A stretch of DNA of 51,495 bases from Stutzerimonas stutzeri SDM-LAC (GTDB taxonomy: Bacteria; Pseudomonadota; Gammaproteobacteria; Pseudomonadales; Pseudomonadaceae), in NCBI RefSeq assembly GCF_000235745.1, contig NZ_AGSX01000064.1, forward strand, positions 1 to 51,495, written 5' to 3'. Within the stretch, counting starts at the first letter, position 1. The number at the start of each line of letters is the position of its first letter. A program made the position numbers and the translations under genes. The notes beneath the pieces were generated by a model. It saw only the letters and a list, made by a program, of their open reading frames with translations. It made no database searches and was not told the origin of the DNA. Shown here one piece after another: positions 39,369-50,100 of this stretch.

Positions 39369-41258
39369 TCAGATCCGAAAACTCCCCACCAACTGCTTCA
39401 ACCGCGCCGCCTGCTGCTCCAGGTCGCCACAGGCGCGCAAGGTGGACTGCAAGTTCTCGACGCCCTCCTGGTTCAACGTGTTGATCTCGGTAATATCCAT
39501 GTTCAGCGACTCGATCACCGACGTCTGCTCCTCGGTGGCGGTCGCCACCGATTGGTTCATCGCGTCGATCTCGCCGATGCTCTGGGTCACACTGCCCAGG
39601 CGCTCACCGGCCTGGTTGGCGATACCGACGCTCGATTCGCTCTGGCGCTGGCTTTCGGTCATGGTACTGACCGAATCACGCGCGCCGACTTGAAGCTTCT
39701 CGATCATCCCGTGGATCTCCTGCGCCGAGCTCTGGGTGCGATGCGCCAGGCTGCGCACCTCGTCGGCTACCACCGCAAACCCACGCCCCGCTTCACCGGC
39801 ACGGGCCGCTTCGATCGCCGCATTCAGCGCCAGCAGATTGGTCTGCTCGGAGATGCCCTTGATCACGTCGAGAATCTGGCCGATCCCGACGGTCTGTGCA
39901 TTCAACTCTTCGATCTGCGCACAGGAGGCGCTGATGTTATTCGACAACTGCTTCATTGCCTGGATGTTCTGCTCGACGACCTTGCGCCCGTCTTCGGCCT
40001 GATGGCTGGCACCGCTGGCCTGCTGCGAGGCGTCTGCGGCGTTGCGCGCAATCTCCTGCGCGGCGGCGCCAAGCTCATTGATCGCCGCCGCCACGCTGTT
40101 GGTGCGGCTGGCCTGTTCATCCGAGTTGAGCATGGATGAGTTGGAGGCCGTCAGCACACGGTGTGCGACTTCGTTGACCTGCTCGGTTGCCGACGCCACG
40201 TCTCGAATCGACCCGTGGATGCGCTCGACGAAGCGGTTGAAGGCCATGGCCAGCACGCCGAACTCATCGTTCGACTCGACCTTCAGCCGGCGCGTGAGAT
40301 CCCCCTCGCCTGCAGCGATGTTTTCCATCGCCTGACCCATGTCAGTCAGCGGGCGCATCAGCACGCGAATCAACATGCCCAGCAGCAGCATAATGAACAC
40401 CACGGCGATAATCGTGGCCAAGAACGCGGTGGTACGGAAGCTGCTCAGAGCCGCGTAGGCCTTTTCCTTGTCAACCGAGATTCCGACGTACCACTTGACC
40501 GACGGCAGGCCGGCTACCGGAGTGAAGCTGACGATCCGCGTCTGGCCGTCGAGCTCGGCTTCGCTGTACTTGCTGGTCAGTGCCGGGGGATTCTGCGGAT
40601 AGAGATCGCCCAAGGTTTTCATCACCTTGGTTTTGTCAGGATGAACAAGAATCTTGCCGTCGCCATTGATCAGGAAGGCATAGCCCATGCCATCGAAATC
40701 CAGCGCATTGATGGCATCCACCAACACTCGCAGACTCAGGTCACCACCGACGACACCAAGAGTCTCGCTACCGCGCTTGGCCGGCGTTGCGGCAGTAATG
40801 ACCAGTTCATTAGTGCCGGTATCGACATAGGGCTCGGTCAGGGTTGTGCTTCCGGCACCCACCGCGTCCTTGTACCAAGGCCGTTGGCGAGGATCGAAGT
40901 CTGCAGGCAACTCCAGCTGCGGATGAACGATGAACTCGCCATCCGAGCGCCCCAGATAGGTGAAGGTAAAAGTGGAACTGTAGGCCGGTTGTTCGACCAG
41001 CGACCTGACCACGCCGCCCGAGCTGTCACGAGCGATACTCTGAGCAACGCTTTCCATCAGCACCAAGCGTCCGGACAGCCAGCTCTCGATGTTGAGAGCT
41101 GTCGATTTACCCATTTCGTCGAGGTAGCTCTGCAGGTTGTCGCGAATGGCATTTCGCTGCAGATAGTCGTTATAGAGGGTAAACAACGCGAACGTAGCGA
41201 TTACTACGAGCGAGGCGGCCAACAATATCTTGTGGCTGAATTTGAGGCGACTGGACAT
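39369..41258 (-). CDS. Methyl-accepting chemotaxis protein with dCache sensor (amino-acid type)
   Basis: 629-residue membrane chemoreceptor. Order: first membrane helix (residues about 10-30), periplasmic dCache domain (about 35-275), second helix, HAMP, and a long signalling hairpin with tip [21 protein letters not shown]. The sensor shows RQRPWYKDA, a downstream Tyr in EPYVDTGTNELVIT and Asp in GGDLSL, in line with the known amino-acid-binding dCache pattern (PctA-like). The start at 41258 (MSSRLKFSHKILL) is chosen because it gives a proper N-terminal signal anchor; no strong ribosome site is seen. The neighbours (phh, symporters) support an amino acid ligand. Confidence 0.9.
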   Translation of the reverse strand: MSSRLKFSHKILLAASLVVIATFALFTLYNDYLQRNAIRDNLQSYLDEMGKSTALNIESWLSGRLVLMESVAQSIARDSSGGVVRSLVEQPAYSSTFTFTYLGRSDGEFIVHPQLELPADFDPRQRPWYKDAVGAGSTTLTEPYVDTGTNELVITAATPAKRGSETLGVVGGDLSLRVLVDAINALDFDGMGYAFLINGDGKILVHPDKTKVMKTLGDLYPQNPPALTSKYSEAELDGQTRIVSFTPVAGLPSVKWYVGISVDKEKAYAALSSFRTTAFLATIIAVVFIMLLLGMLIRVLMRPLTDMGQAMENIAAGEGDLTRRLKVESNDEFGVLAMAFNRFVERIHGSIRDVASATEQVNEVAHRVLTASNSSMLNSDEQASRTNSVAAAINELGAAAQEIARNAADASQQASGASHQAEDGRKVVEQNIQAMKQLSNNISASCAQIEELNAQTVGIGQILDVIKGISEQTNLLALNAAIEAARAGEAGRGFAVVADEVRSLAHRTQSSAQEIHGMIEKLQVGARDSVSTMTESQRQSESSVGIANQAGERLGSVTQSIGEIDAMNQSVATATEEQTSVIESLNMDITEINTLNQEGVENLQSTLRACGDLEQQAARLKQLVGSFRI

Positions 41259-41391
41259 AAGAGTAAGACCGTATTGTTCTGATCGAATCGGCAATCCGAG
41301 CCTGACTAAGCATCCATGCCTGTCCGATCTGTCGGCTGCTACCGATAAATCTTTAATTTGAGGTGTGACGAAACGGACTGCCGACACAAGC

Positions 41392-41422
41392 AAAAACGGC
41401 ACACTCATTGCTGAGTGTGCCG
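41392..41422 (-). terminator. Intrinsic terminator of the first NSS symporter gene
   Basis: Seen: an 11-bp perfect stem CGGCACACTCA/TGAGTGTGCCG with a four-base loop, followed on the minus strand by TTTTT. It lies 31 bases beyond the stop at 41454. Confidence 0.9.
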
Positions 41423-41453
41423 CTCTGCTACCGCACCAGATGAGACCGCGAAC

Positions 41454-42914
41454 TCAGCGCCCTGCCAGCGCCGGCATGACCCGTGGCCGCATGACTTCGC
41501 CGAGAATGGTCAGCACGCCGATGGCGCCGGCGATCCAGTACCAGCGCTGAAGCGGGTCGAAGCCCAGCCAGCCAAGCGCATGCAGGAAGACCATCATGAT
41601 CATCACCGGGCTGACGTAGCGCACCATGAACAGCCACAGCGCATAGCCCAGCGGCGGCAGGCTCAGCTCGTCGCGCATGATGTCCGAACGCAGGCAGTAG
41701 CCAGCCAGGATCACCATGAAGATCCCGCCAAGCGGCATCATCCAGCGCGAGGTCAGATAGTCCAGCCAATCGAAGAAGTTCTTGCCCGCCGGTGTCCAAC
41801 CCGACAGCAGGTTGAACGAAAGCATCGCCAGCATGCTGATCACCAGCAGCACCGCGCCGGCGCCAATGGCAGCCTTGACACGGCTAATACCGTGCTTCTC
41901 GTTGAGATAGGCGACGGTGGCCTCGATCATCGAGATGGCCGAAGTCAGCGCAGCGAGGCACACCATGGCGAAGAACAGCACACCGAACAGGGTGCCGAAC
42001 GGCATCTGCTGGAAGGCCAACGGCAGGCTCATGAAGATCAGCCCAGGCCCCGCGGTGGGGTCCATGCCGTTGGCGAAGATGATTGGGAAGATCGCCAGGC
42101 CAGCCAGCAACGCCACGCAGGTATCGATGATCGCGACCGTGAAGGTGGTACGAGCGATGGACTTGTCATCGGGCAGATACGAGCCGTAGGTCAGAATCGC
42201 ACCGGAAGCCAGGCTCAGCGTGAAGAAGGCATGACCGAGGGCGGCCAGCAAGGCTTCGCCGGTGATCTTGGAGGTGTCGAAGCTGAACAGGAAGGCAAAG
42301 CCCTGATCGAAACCACCGCTGGTAAAGGCGTAGCCGACCAGGATCAGCAACATCACCGCCAGCCCCGGCATCATCCAGCGCACCGCATTCTCGATGCCCT
42401 TCTGCACACCCTTGGCGACGATCCACAGGGTCAGCAGCGCCACCAGCAGGCTCCAACCACCGAGCGCCCACGGGTTGGCGTTATGCGTTTCGAAGATCTG
42501 CGCCATGCCGTCGACCGAGGCGGCCGCCAAGGAGCCGTCAAGCATCTTGACGGTATAGGCGAAGGCCCAGCCGGCAACGACCACGTAGAAGCAGAGGATC
42601 ATGAAGCCGGCCAACATGGCCATGCCGCCGACGGCCTTCCACGCTGGGTTGCCGTTGTTCTCGCGCACCACCCGGCCAATGGCGTCGATGGGGCTACCAC
42701 GACCGCGACGGCCGATGGCGATCTCGGTCATCATCACCGGGACGCCGATGGCGAGAATGCACGCCAGGTACATCAGCACAAAGGCGCCACCACCGTATTC
42801 GCCGGTGATGTAGGGGAATTTCCAGATGTTGCCGAGGCCGACTGCGGAGCCGGTCGCGGCGAGAATGAAGCCCCAGCGGGACAGCCAGAGGTTCTTGGGT
42901 TTTTCACGTGTCAT
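41454..42914 (-). CDS. Sodium-dependent transporter, NSS (SNF) family, copy A
   Basis: 486-residue membrane protein, about 11-12 helices, of the neurotransmitter:sodium symporter family (LeuT/TnaT/Tyt1 relatives). Seen: TM1 with ATGSAVGLGNIWKFPYITGEYGGGAFVLMY in parts (unwound Na+/substrate site), the TM6 region LSLASGAILTYGSYLPDD, and AGLAIFPIIFANG. Known substrates of bacterial NSS are neutral and aromatic amino acids. It follows maiA by 80 bases on the same strand. Its leader has AAAAACAA (42926-42933). Confidence 0.93.
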   Translation of the reverse strand: MTREKPKNLWLSRWGFILAATGSAVGLGNIWKFPYITGEYGGGAFVLMYLACILAIGVPVMMTEIAIGRRGRGSPIDAIGRVVRENNGNPAWKAVGGMAMLAGFMILCFYVVVAGWAFAYTVKMLDGSLAAASVDGMAQIFETHNANPWALGGWSLLVALLTLWIVAKGVQKGIENAVRWMMPGLAVMLLILVGYAFTSGGFDQGFAFLFSFDTSKITGEALLAALGHAFFTLSLASGAILTYGSYLPDDKSIARTTFTVAIIDTCVALLAGLAIFPIIFANGMDPTAGPGLIFMSLPLAFQQMPFGTLFGVLFFAMVCLAALTSAISMIEATVAYLNEKHGISRVKAAIGAGAVLLVISMLAMLSFNLLSGWTPAGKNFFDWLDYLTSRWMMPLGGIFMVILAGYCLRSDIMRDELSLPPLGYALWLFMVRYVSPVMIMMVFLHALGWLGFDPLQRWYWIAGAIGVLTILGEVMRPRVMPALAGR

Positions 42915-42994
42915 GCGTCACCTGTTTGTTTTTATCTGTGACGGAAATCGAACCCGCCGCGCTTGTGGCGCGACGGAGTGAGGGCGGTCAACCT

Positions 42995-43669
42995 TTATTG
43001 AGCGTCGGGCTGCACCTCCGGAGCTGCGTTGGCAAAGGCTTCGAGGGTTTCGCAGCGTTCGACCATCTCGAGAATGCGCGGGTACGCAGTGAGGTCACAG
43101 GCAAAACGGCGCGCATTGTATACCTGCGGAATCAGGCATGCCTCCAGATAACCCGGCCGCTTGCCGAGCGACAGCTTGCCGTCGAAGGCGGCCAGCCCCT
43201 GCTCGACACCAGCGAGGCCCGTGGCGATCCAGTGCTGGATCCACTGCTGCTTGGCCTCGTCCGCAATGCCCAGCGGGCCGCTGAGGTACTGCAACACGCG
43301 CAGGTTGTTCAGCGGATGCAGGTCACAAGCAATGTGCAACGCCAGCGAGCGCACGCGTGCGCGATCAGCGGGGTCATCCGGCAGCAACGGCGGAAGCGGA
43401 AAGACCTCCTCCAGGTATTCGAGAATCGCCAGCGATTGGCTGATGCGCTCGTTGCCATCGACCAGAAGCGGCACCAGTCCCTGCGGATTGAGTGCCTTGT
43501 AGTCGGCCGAACGCTGTTGTCCGCCGTCCTTGACCAGGTGCACCGGCAGGTTTTCAAAGGCGAGGCCTTTCAAGTTCAGCGCGATGCGCACCCGGTAGGC
43601 GGCGCTGGAACGCCAATAGCCGTAGAGCTTCAGTGTGGGTGGCGCCATTGTGGTTGTGTCTGTGCTCAT
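42995..43669 (-). CDS. maiA: Maleylacetoacetate isomerase (zeta-class GST)
   Basis: 224-residue glutathione-dependent isomerase converting maleylacetoacetate to fumarylacetoacetate in Tyr/homogentisate breakdown. Seen: the zeta motif YWRSSAAYRVRIALNLKG near residue 19 (SSxxxRVRIAL), NPQGLVPLLVDG, ISQSLAILEYLEE, HPLNNLRVLQYL, and CLIPQVYNARRF. GGAG lies four bases ahead of the ATG at 43669. The usual partners hmgA and fahA are not in the window; a symporter follows instead. Confidence 0.9.
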   Translation of the reverse strand: MSTDTTTMAPPTLKLYGYWRSSAAYRVRIALNLKGLAFENLPVHLVKDGGQQRSADYKALNPQGLVPLLVDGNERISQSLAILEYLEEVFPLPPLLPDDPADRARVRSLALHIACDLHPLNNLRVLQYLSGPLGIADEAKQQWIQHWIATGLAGVEQGLAAFDGKLSLGKRPGYLEACLIPQVYNARRFACDLTAYPRILEMVERCETLEAFANAAPEVQPDAQ

Positions 43670-44014
43670 AACGCTCCCAGTGCAGGTTTCTCGATGCGGA
43701 CAACCCTAGGACCACTCCGTGGCCCTATTGATGGTTAAGCCAGCAAGACTGCGGAGCCGGCTTGGCCGCGCCCATCACAAACCACGCAGAGGAGCCGCGC
43801 AAGCCCGCCTTCTGCGCGGCGCAGGGATAAACGTTGCACTTACCGGAAGGATTTCTTTACGCCGCGCTACAGACACCAACCGCCAGTGTTGCGCGGCTCG
43901 TGTCGTAACGAAAAATTGACAGCGGCATGCGACAAGCCGTCGCACCACCCTCTCGTGTCGTCCGGCTGGCGGCGCGGCGTGAGCAACCGCGCGCCATCGG
44001 TCATTGGAGAGTCG
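43670..44014. other. Intergenic between maiA and NSS copy B
   Basis: 345 bases. It should hold the maiA promoter, because both flanking genes run leftwards and NSS copy B ends at 44015. No gene, FNR box or TyrR-type box was recognised. Confidence 0.5.
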
Positions 44015-45424
44015 CTAGATCAGCCCGCTCAGGTTCAAGAACACAAGCACGATGGCCAGAGGCGTGCCAAAGCGCAGCAGCAGCCACCACGCATGAAAGA
44101 GCGCGCCCTGGCGTATCCCAATGGCGTCACGCACGACCCTTTCCTGCAACACCCAGCCAGTAAACACCACCGTCGCCAAACCACCCAGCGGCATCAGCCA
44201 ATTTGTGGTCAGGTAGTCGAGGCTATCGAAGAAGGTCTTGCCGAACAGCATGTACTCCGACCAGTAATTGAATGAGAACACGCTGCCCAGACTCAGCAAC
44301 CACAGCAACGCGCCACTGATGAGCACTGCCTTCAAGCGGGTCATGCCGAAGCGCTCGGTCATCCAGGCGATGCTGGGCTCACTCAGGGAAATGGCCGACG
44401 TCAGCGCCGCGATCACCAGCATGATGAAAAACAGCCCGCCGACCAACTGGCCCAGCGGCATCTGGCCGAAGGCGATCGGCAGCGTGACGAAGATCAGCCC
44501 CGGCCCGGCGCCCGGCTCCAGACCGTTGCCGAATACCAGGGGAAAGATTGCCAAGCCGGCCAACAGGGCGACGGCCGTATCGGCCAGTGCAACCAGAATC
44601 GAGGTCTTGGCGATCGAGGTGCCTTCCGGCAGGTAGGAGCCATACACCATCATCGCGCCGCAGCCGAGGCTGAGCGTGAAGAAGGCGTGGCCCAGCGCGA
44701 TCAGAACGCTGGTCGCAGTGAGTTTGGAAAAGTCCGGCACGAAGAGGAATTCCACCCCACGGGCGAATTCGCCGTTCACCGCGGCGTAGCCGACCAGTAT
44801 CAGCAACAGCACGAACAGACCTGGCATCAGAAAACGCAGCGACTTTTCCAGCCCGCCACTCACACCGAGACCAACAATCAGCAAGGTCGCCGCTAGCACC
44901 AGACTGCCGTAGCCAATCAGTTGCAGCGGGTTAGCCAACATGGCGTTGAACATCGCCCCGCTGCCGTCGCCCGTGACGCCGTTGAAGCTGCCGCTGAAAC
45001 TGGCCGGGACGTATGCCAGCGCCCACCCGGCCACCACCAGGTAGAAGCTCAGGATGAGAAAGCCCGTCAGCCCACCGAGCCAACCGGCCACGCGCCAGCG
45101 CGGGCTGGCGCCGGCCTCACGAGCCAGACGTGCGACGGCACCATCGGGGTTTTGCCGGCCGCGGCGACCGATCATCACCTCCGCCATCAGCAAGGGAATG
45201 CCGATCAGTAGGATGCAGCCGAGATACACCAGTACAAAGGCGCCGCCGCCGTTCTCACCGGTGATGTAGGGGAACTTCCAGATATTGCCCAGGCCAACCG
45301 CCGAGCCGGTAGCGGCGAGGAAGAACACCCAGCGCGAAGACCAGAGGCCACGCGCCGCGCTTTGCTGAGTACGAACGGAGGTGCCACCGAGAGAGCCGGC
45401 GGCAATGCTGCTTTTGTCAGTCAT
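44015..45424 (-). CDS. Sodium-dependent transporter, NSS (SNF) family, copy B
   Basis: 469-residue NSS symporter related to the gene at 41454-42914. Seen: ATGSAVGLGNIWKFPYITGE then NGGGAFVLVY, LSLGCGAMMVYGSYLPEG, AGLAIFPLVFGNGLEPGAGPG. The start at 45424 is chosen for AGGA ahead of it and for the polar N-terminal tail; the frame to 45523 is leader. The leader carries AACAACAA (45438-45445). It lies downstream of the dehydrogenase gene on the same strand, separated by a terminator at 45610-45630, so it probably has its own promoter. Confidence 0.93.
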   Translation of the reverse strand: MTDKSSIAAGSLGGTSVRTQQSAARGLWSSRWVFFLAATGSAVGLGNIWKFPYITGENGGGAFVLVYLGCILLIGIPLLMAEVMIGRRGRQNPDGAVARLAREAGASPRWRVAGWLGGLTGFLILSFYLVVAGWALAYVPASFSGSFNGVTGDGSGAMFNAMLANPLQLIGYGSLVLAATLLIVGLGVSGGLEKSLRFLMPGLFVLLLILVGYAAVNGEFARGVEFLFVPDFSKLTATSVLIALGHAFFTLSLGCGAMMVYGSYLPEGTSIAKTSILVALADTAVALLAGLAIFPLVFGNGLEPGAGPGLIFVTLPIAFGQMPLGQLVGGLFFIMLVIAALTSAISLSEPSIAWMTERFGMTRLKAVLISGALLWLLSLGSVFSFNYWSEYMLFGKTFFDSLDYLTTNWLMPLGGLATVVFTGWVLQERVVRDAIGIRQGALFHAWWLLLRFGTPLAIVLVFLNLSGLI

Positions 45425-45609
45425 TGCGGATTCCTGCTTGTTGTTTTTGTCAGGGCTTACAACGGAAACGCCGATGGGGAGCCAGGGGCCGTCTGTGCTA
45501 CGACTGCGTGGCGCCGGGTACAAACGCCTAACACCGAGCCGCGATTGGGCTCGCTACCTCGATGCTTCCGTCAAAGGCTCGGCAGTACGACTGGGCTGCC
45601 GAAATAAAT

Positions 45610-45630
45610 CGGGCGACACAGGGTCGCCCG
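45610..45630 (-). terminator. Terminator after the Leu/Phe/Val dehydrogenase gene
   Basis: Seen: an 8-bp perfect stem CGGGCGAC/GTCGCCCG with a five-base loop, followed on the minus strand by ATTTATTT, eight bases beyond the stop. Confidence 0.75.
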
Positions 45631-45638
45631 GATGATCA

Positions 45639-46733
45639 TTAGGCGTGCAGTCGCTCCTGGCTCGGTTGTGCGGTGTGCTCACCGACGTGCAGCCGCTCGC
45701 GCGCCAGACGGTCAGCGATGATCGAGGTCGGCTCACCACCTGCGGCAGCACGCTCGAAGATCTCGCGCAGGGTGTCGGCGATACCGCGGACATGCGCATC
45801 GCTCTGCGCCGGGCTGCCGCCAATGCGCTGGTAGTAGACGTCGATGATGCCACCGGCATTGATGGCGTAATCCGGTGCGTAGAGATGATTGCGCCGCTGC
45901 AGTTCGGCGCCGATTTCTGGCGAGGCCAGCTGGTTATTCGCAGCGCCGGCGATCACCGGGGCACGCAGCGTTTGCAGGGTTTCGGCGTTGAGAATACCGC
46001 CCATGGCGCATGGCGCGAACACATCCACATCGAGGCCATAGATATCGTGCGGGCGCACCGCGCGGGCACCGAGTTCATCCACTGCCTTCTGCACATTGGC
46101 ATCGAAGATGTCGCACACCCACAGCTCGGCACCGGCCTCCTTGAGATGACGAGCCAGCCCGAGACCGACATGCCCAACACCCTGAATGGCGACTTTAAGG
46201 CCGGCAAGATCATCCCGACCGAGGCGCTGACGCACCGCTTCGCGCAAACCGACAAAAACGCCAAGCGCGGTGGAGGGCGACGGGTCGCCGCTGGCGATGC
46301 TGCCGTCGAGCGCGGTACGCGGTGTCGCGCCGATGACATGGCGGGTGCGCTGGGCGAAGGCCTGCATTTCCGGGTCACCGGTGCCCGAATCCGCCGCCGT
46401 GATGTAGCGCCCGCCGAGGCTGTCGACGAAATCACCCATGGCGTGTAGCAGCGCCTGGCTCTTGCCGGTGTGCGGATCGCCGATGATCACAGCCTTGCCG
46501 CCACCGAGTTTGAGCCCGGCCAGCGAGGATTTCAGCGTCATGCCGCGAGACAGACGTAGCACGTCACGCACGGCATCGTCGTCGCTGGCATAAGGAAACA
46601 TCCGGCAGCCGCCCAGCGCCGGGCCGAGGGTGGTGTCGTGGATGGCGATGATGGCGCGCAGCCCCGATGCCTTGTCGTGGCAGAAGACGACCTGTTCATG
46701 GCCGTCGAAGTCGGGATGGGTGAAAACGGACAT
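45639..46733 (-). CDS. Glu/Leu/Phe/Val-family amino acid dehydrogenase
   Basis: 364-residue NAD-dependent oxidative deaminase of the leucine/phenylalanine dehydrogenase size class. Seen: [13 protein letters not shown] (substrate site), the catalytic Lys in [25 protein letters not shown], the Rossmann glycines in [15 protein letters not shown], and GAANNQLAS. Known: such enzymes convert Leu, Val or Phe to the 2-oxo acid. Inferred: with the adjacent indolepyruvate oxidoreductase, aromatic amino acids are plausible substrates here. The leader has AACAAGAA (46747-46754) and GAGGA ahead of the ATG. Confidence 0.88.
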   Translation of the reverse strand: MSVFTHPDFDGHEQVVFCHDKASGLRAIIAIHDTTLGPALGGCRMFPYASDDDAVRDVLRLSRGMTLKSSLAGLKLGGGKAVIIGDPHTGKSQALLHAMGDFVDSLGGRYITAADSGTGDPEMQAFAQRTRHVIGATPRTALDGSIASGDPSPSTALGVFVGLREAVRQRLGRDDLAGLKVAIQGVGHVGLGLARHLKEAGAELWVCDIFDANVQKAVDELGARAVRPHDIYGLDVDVFAPCAMGGILNAETLQTLRAPVIAGAANNQLASPEIGAELQRRNHLYAPDYAINAGGIIDVYYQRIGGSPAQSDAHVRGIADTLREIFERAAAGGEPTSIIADRLARERLHVGEHTAQPSQERLHA

Positions 46734-46860
46734 TGCGAATTCCTCGTTCTTGTTAGTTTGAAGCCCTGCGGCTGGCAGGGCCTTGTTGTCTGTAAGCAGC
46801 GCTTAACGAGCGCGTCGTAACAGCGAAACCGGGTGCCGCCCGCTGCTTCTCGGCGGTGTT

Positions 46861-47147
46861 CTTCGCGGTCAAGACCGCTCCCACAACACACTCAACGGCG
46901 CAGCGGTGCCTTGGAGCAGGATCCGGTATTTGCTGCGTACCGGTGCTCCTGTGCCGATCCACTCGCGGTTAAGACCGCTCCCACGACATACGCAGCGGCG
47001 CGGTGGCACCTGGAGCAGGATCCGGTGTTTGCTGCGTTCCGGTGTTCCTGTGCCGATCCATTCGCGGTCAAGGTCACTCGTAAAACCTCTCCCGACACCT
47101 GCAAAACCCGTGGGAGCGGTTGGGGACGCCTAGTCTTGACCGCGAAT
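46861..47147. repeat. Tandem 100-bp direct repeat with REP-like ends
   Basis: Seen: unit 1 starts TTCGCGGTCAAGACCGCTCC at 46862, unit 2 CTCGCGGTTAAGACCGCTCC at 46962, and a decayed third unit TTCGCGGTCAAGGTCACTCG at 47061. Units 1 and 2 share GGAGCAGGATCCGGT, TTTGCTGCGT and CCTGTGCCGATCCA. The array ends with an inverted REP-type arm (GTGGGAGCGG, then CTTGACCGCGAA at 47136-47147). It fills the gap between the oxidoreductase stop and the dehydrogenase start (46734-47159), which must also hold the dehydrogenase promoter. Confidence 0.85.
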
Positions 47148-47159
47148 GGCTCCACCAAG

Positions 47160-50100
47160 CTACGCCGCCGGCTCGAACAGCCGCACGGTTTGCACTTCGT
47201 CGCCTCGGTTCAGCTGCTCCTTGAGAAGCTTCTCCTGCTGGCGGGCCTTGGCAATGGAGCGCTCCTTCACCGGGCCGTAGCCACGGATCAGTTCCGGCAG
47301 CGCAGCGATGGCCACAGCAGTGCGGTAATTGGTCGGTTTGAGCTGCGCCAGGAGCTCGTCGAGGTTGCGTTCGTACTCGCTGATCAATCCGCGCTCGACG
47401 CGCCGGTCATGGCCGTAGCCGAACACGTCCAACGGCGTGCCACGCAGGAACTTCAGCTTGGCCAGCACGTTGAAGACGTTCAGCACCCAAGGGCCCAGCT
47501 CACGCTTGCGCGGCTCGCCGGTGGCGCTGTCGCGCTTGGCCAGCCAGGCCGGGGCCAGGTGGAATTGCAGTTTGTAGTCACCTTCGAACTGCGCTTCGAG
47601 CTGCTGGCGGAACTCCGGCTCGCTGTACAGCCGCGCCACTTCGTACTCGTCCTTGTAGGCGAGCAGTTTGAAGTAGTAACGCGCCACGGCCTTGGACAGG
47701 GCCAGGTCATCGGCGGTATCCACATCACGCACGCGCTCGACCACGCGGCGATAACGCTTGGCGTAGGCCGCGTTCTGGTAGCGGGTGAGGAAATCCACGC
47801 GCCAATCGACGATCTCTTCCAGGGTCTGGCAGATCGGCTCCGCTAACTCAGACGGACGCGCCAGCTTCTCGACCGCCTCGCGCTCCAGTGCCGCACGGCG
47901 GCCCCAGCGGAAGGCCTGCTGGTTCAACTCGGCAGCGACTCCGTTGATGCTGATGGCCTTTTCGATGGCTTCGGCAGACAGCGGCAACAACCCTTGCTGA
48001 TAGGCGAAGCCCAGCAGGAACAGGTTGGTGGCGATGCTATCGCCCAGCAGCCGAGTGGCCAGGAAGGTCGCATCGATGAAGTGGGTTTTCTCTGCACCCA
48101 CCGCATCGACCAGCGCGTCGCGCATGGCCTTGCCCGGCACCTGAGCATCAGGGTTACGGGTGAACTCGGCGGTTGCCGACTCGTGACTATTGATCACCGC
48201 GTTACTGATCTGATCGTTGAGGCGGGTCAGGGAATCCTCGCCGGCAGCCACCACCAGATCGCAGCCCAGCAGCAGATCGGTTTCGCCGGCGGCGATGCGC
48301 ACGGCGTAGATATCGTCCTGCTTGGCGGCGATGCGAACGTGAGTGACCACCGGGCCGAACTTCTGCGCCAAGCCGGCCTGATCGAGCACCGTACAGCCTT
48401 TACCTTCCAGATGCGCGGCCATGCCCAGCAGTGCGCCGAGGGTGGTCACGCCGCTGCCGCCAACGCCTGGAATCAGCACGTTCCACGGACGATCCAGCGC
48501 CGGGTGCTGTGGCTCGGGCAATGTTGCCGCCTCTATACCACCCGCCATCGCCTCGGGCTTACGCAGCCCACCGCCGTGTACGGTCACAAAGCTCGGGCAG
48601 AAGCCTTCAACGCAGGAAAAGTCCTTGTTGCAAGCGTTCTGGTCGATCTCGCGCTTGCGGCCCAACTCGGTTTCCAGCGGCATCACCGCCAGGCAGTTGG
48701 ACTTCTCGCCACAGTCTCCACAGCCTTCGCACACGGCCGGGTTGATAAAGGCGCGCTTGGCCGGGTCTTCCAGCTTGCCGCGCTTGCGCCGACGGCGCTT
48801 TTCGGTCGCGCAGGTCTGGTCATAGATGATCACCGACACGCCCTTGAACTCGCGCAGCTCGCGCTGGATGGCGTCCAGATCGCGACGGTGGTGGAAGCTG
48901 GTGATGGAGGCAAAGGTTTCGCGGGTCGGGTACTTGTCCGGCTCGTCGCTGATCAGGGCGATACGTTTGACGCCTTCGTCGGCGACCTGCCGGCTGAGCT
49001 GGTCGACGCGCAATTCGCCGTCGATCGGCTGGCCACCGGTCATGGCGACCGCATCGTTGTAGAGGATCTTGAAGGTGATGTTGACGCCAGCGGCCACCGC
49101 GGCGCGCACCGCCAGGCTGCCGGAGTGGAAGTAGGTGCCATCACCGAGGTTCTGAAACATGTGCGGCGTGTCGGTGAACGGCGCCTGGCCGATCCAGTTG
49201 ACGCCCTCCCCGCCCATCTGGGTAAAGGTCTCGGTGCGGCGGTCCATCCACTGCACCATGTAGTGACAGCCGATGCCGGCCGAGGCGCGGCTGCCTTCCG
49301 GCACCTTGGTCGAGGTGTTGTGTGGGCAACCGGAGCAGTAGTGCGGCGTGCGCACGGTGTCGTAGCTGCGCGCGGCCAGGGCCTTTTCCTTGGCCGCAAG
49401 GAAGGCCAGCCGCGCCTGGATGCTGTCGCTGGTGTAGATCGGCGCGAGGCGCTTGGCGATCACCCGCGCGATCATCGCCGGGGTCAGCTCGCTGAGGTTC
49501 GGCAGCAGCGAGGTGCCGTGCTCGTCGAACTCGCCGACCACCCGTGGGCGCTTGTCCAGCGGCCAGTTGTAGAGCTGGCCGGTGAGCTGGTCTTCGAGGA
49601 TGCTGCGCTTTTCCTCGACCACCAGGATCTCGTCCAGGCCCTGGGCAAATTCATGCACCGAAACCGGCTCCAGCGGCCAGCTCATGCCAACCTTGAGTAC
49701 CCGCAGGCCGACCGAGGCGCACAGTGCTTCGTCGAGACCGAGGTCATCTAGCGCCTGGCGTACGTCGAGATAGGACTTGCCGGTGGTGATGATCCCCAGT
49801 CGCGGGTTCGGCGAATCGAGCATCACCTGGTTAAGGTTGTTGGCCCGGGCAAAGGCCCGCGCAGCGTAGATCTTGTAGAGGTTGAGGCGCTTTTCCTGCG
49901 CCAGCGGCGGGTCCGGCCAGCGGATGTGCACGCCGTCTTCGGGCAGTTCGAAATCCTCCGGGATGCGCGTTTTGACGCGTAGCGGGTCGACTTCCACCAC
50001 AGCGGAGGAATCGACGTTTTCGGCGATGGTCTTGAGCGCGACCCAGCAGCCGGAATAGCGCGACAGTTCCCAGCCGATGATGCCGTAGTCGAGAATTTCC

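Noticed and set aside
38904-40139. 411-codon open frame starting in the repeat region
   Set aside because: It crosses the right repeat arm and terminator and then runs antisense through the chemoreceptor signalling domain.
41415-42941. 508-codon open frame antisense to NSS copy A
   Set aside because: Its composition (very rich in His, Gln, Arg, Asp) is that of a complemented membrane protein gene. It has no motifs and the opposite strand is a clear symporter.
46861-47147. Possible CRISPR array
   Set aside because: The units are about 100 bases and nearly identical along their whole length, with only two and a half copies. There are no short repeats with unique spacers and no cas genes.
47994-49751. 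585-codon open frame antisense to the oxidoreductase
   Set aside because: A shadow of a long GC-rich gene; no domain is seen and there is no ribosome site.
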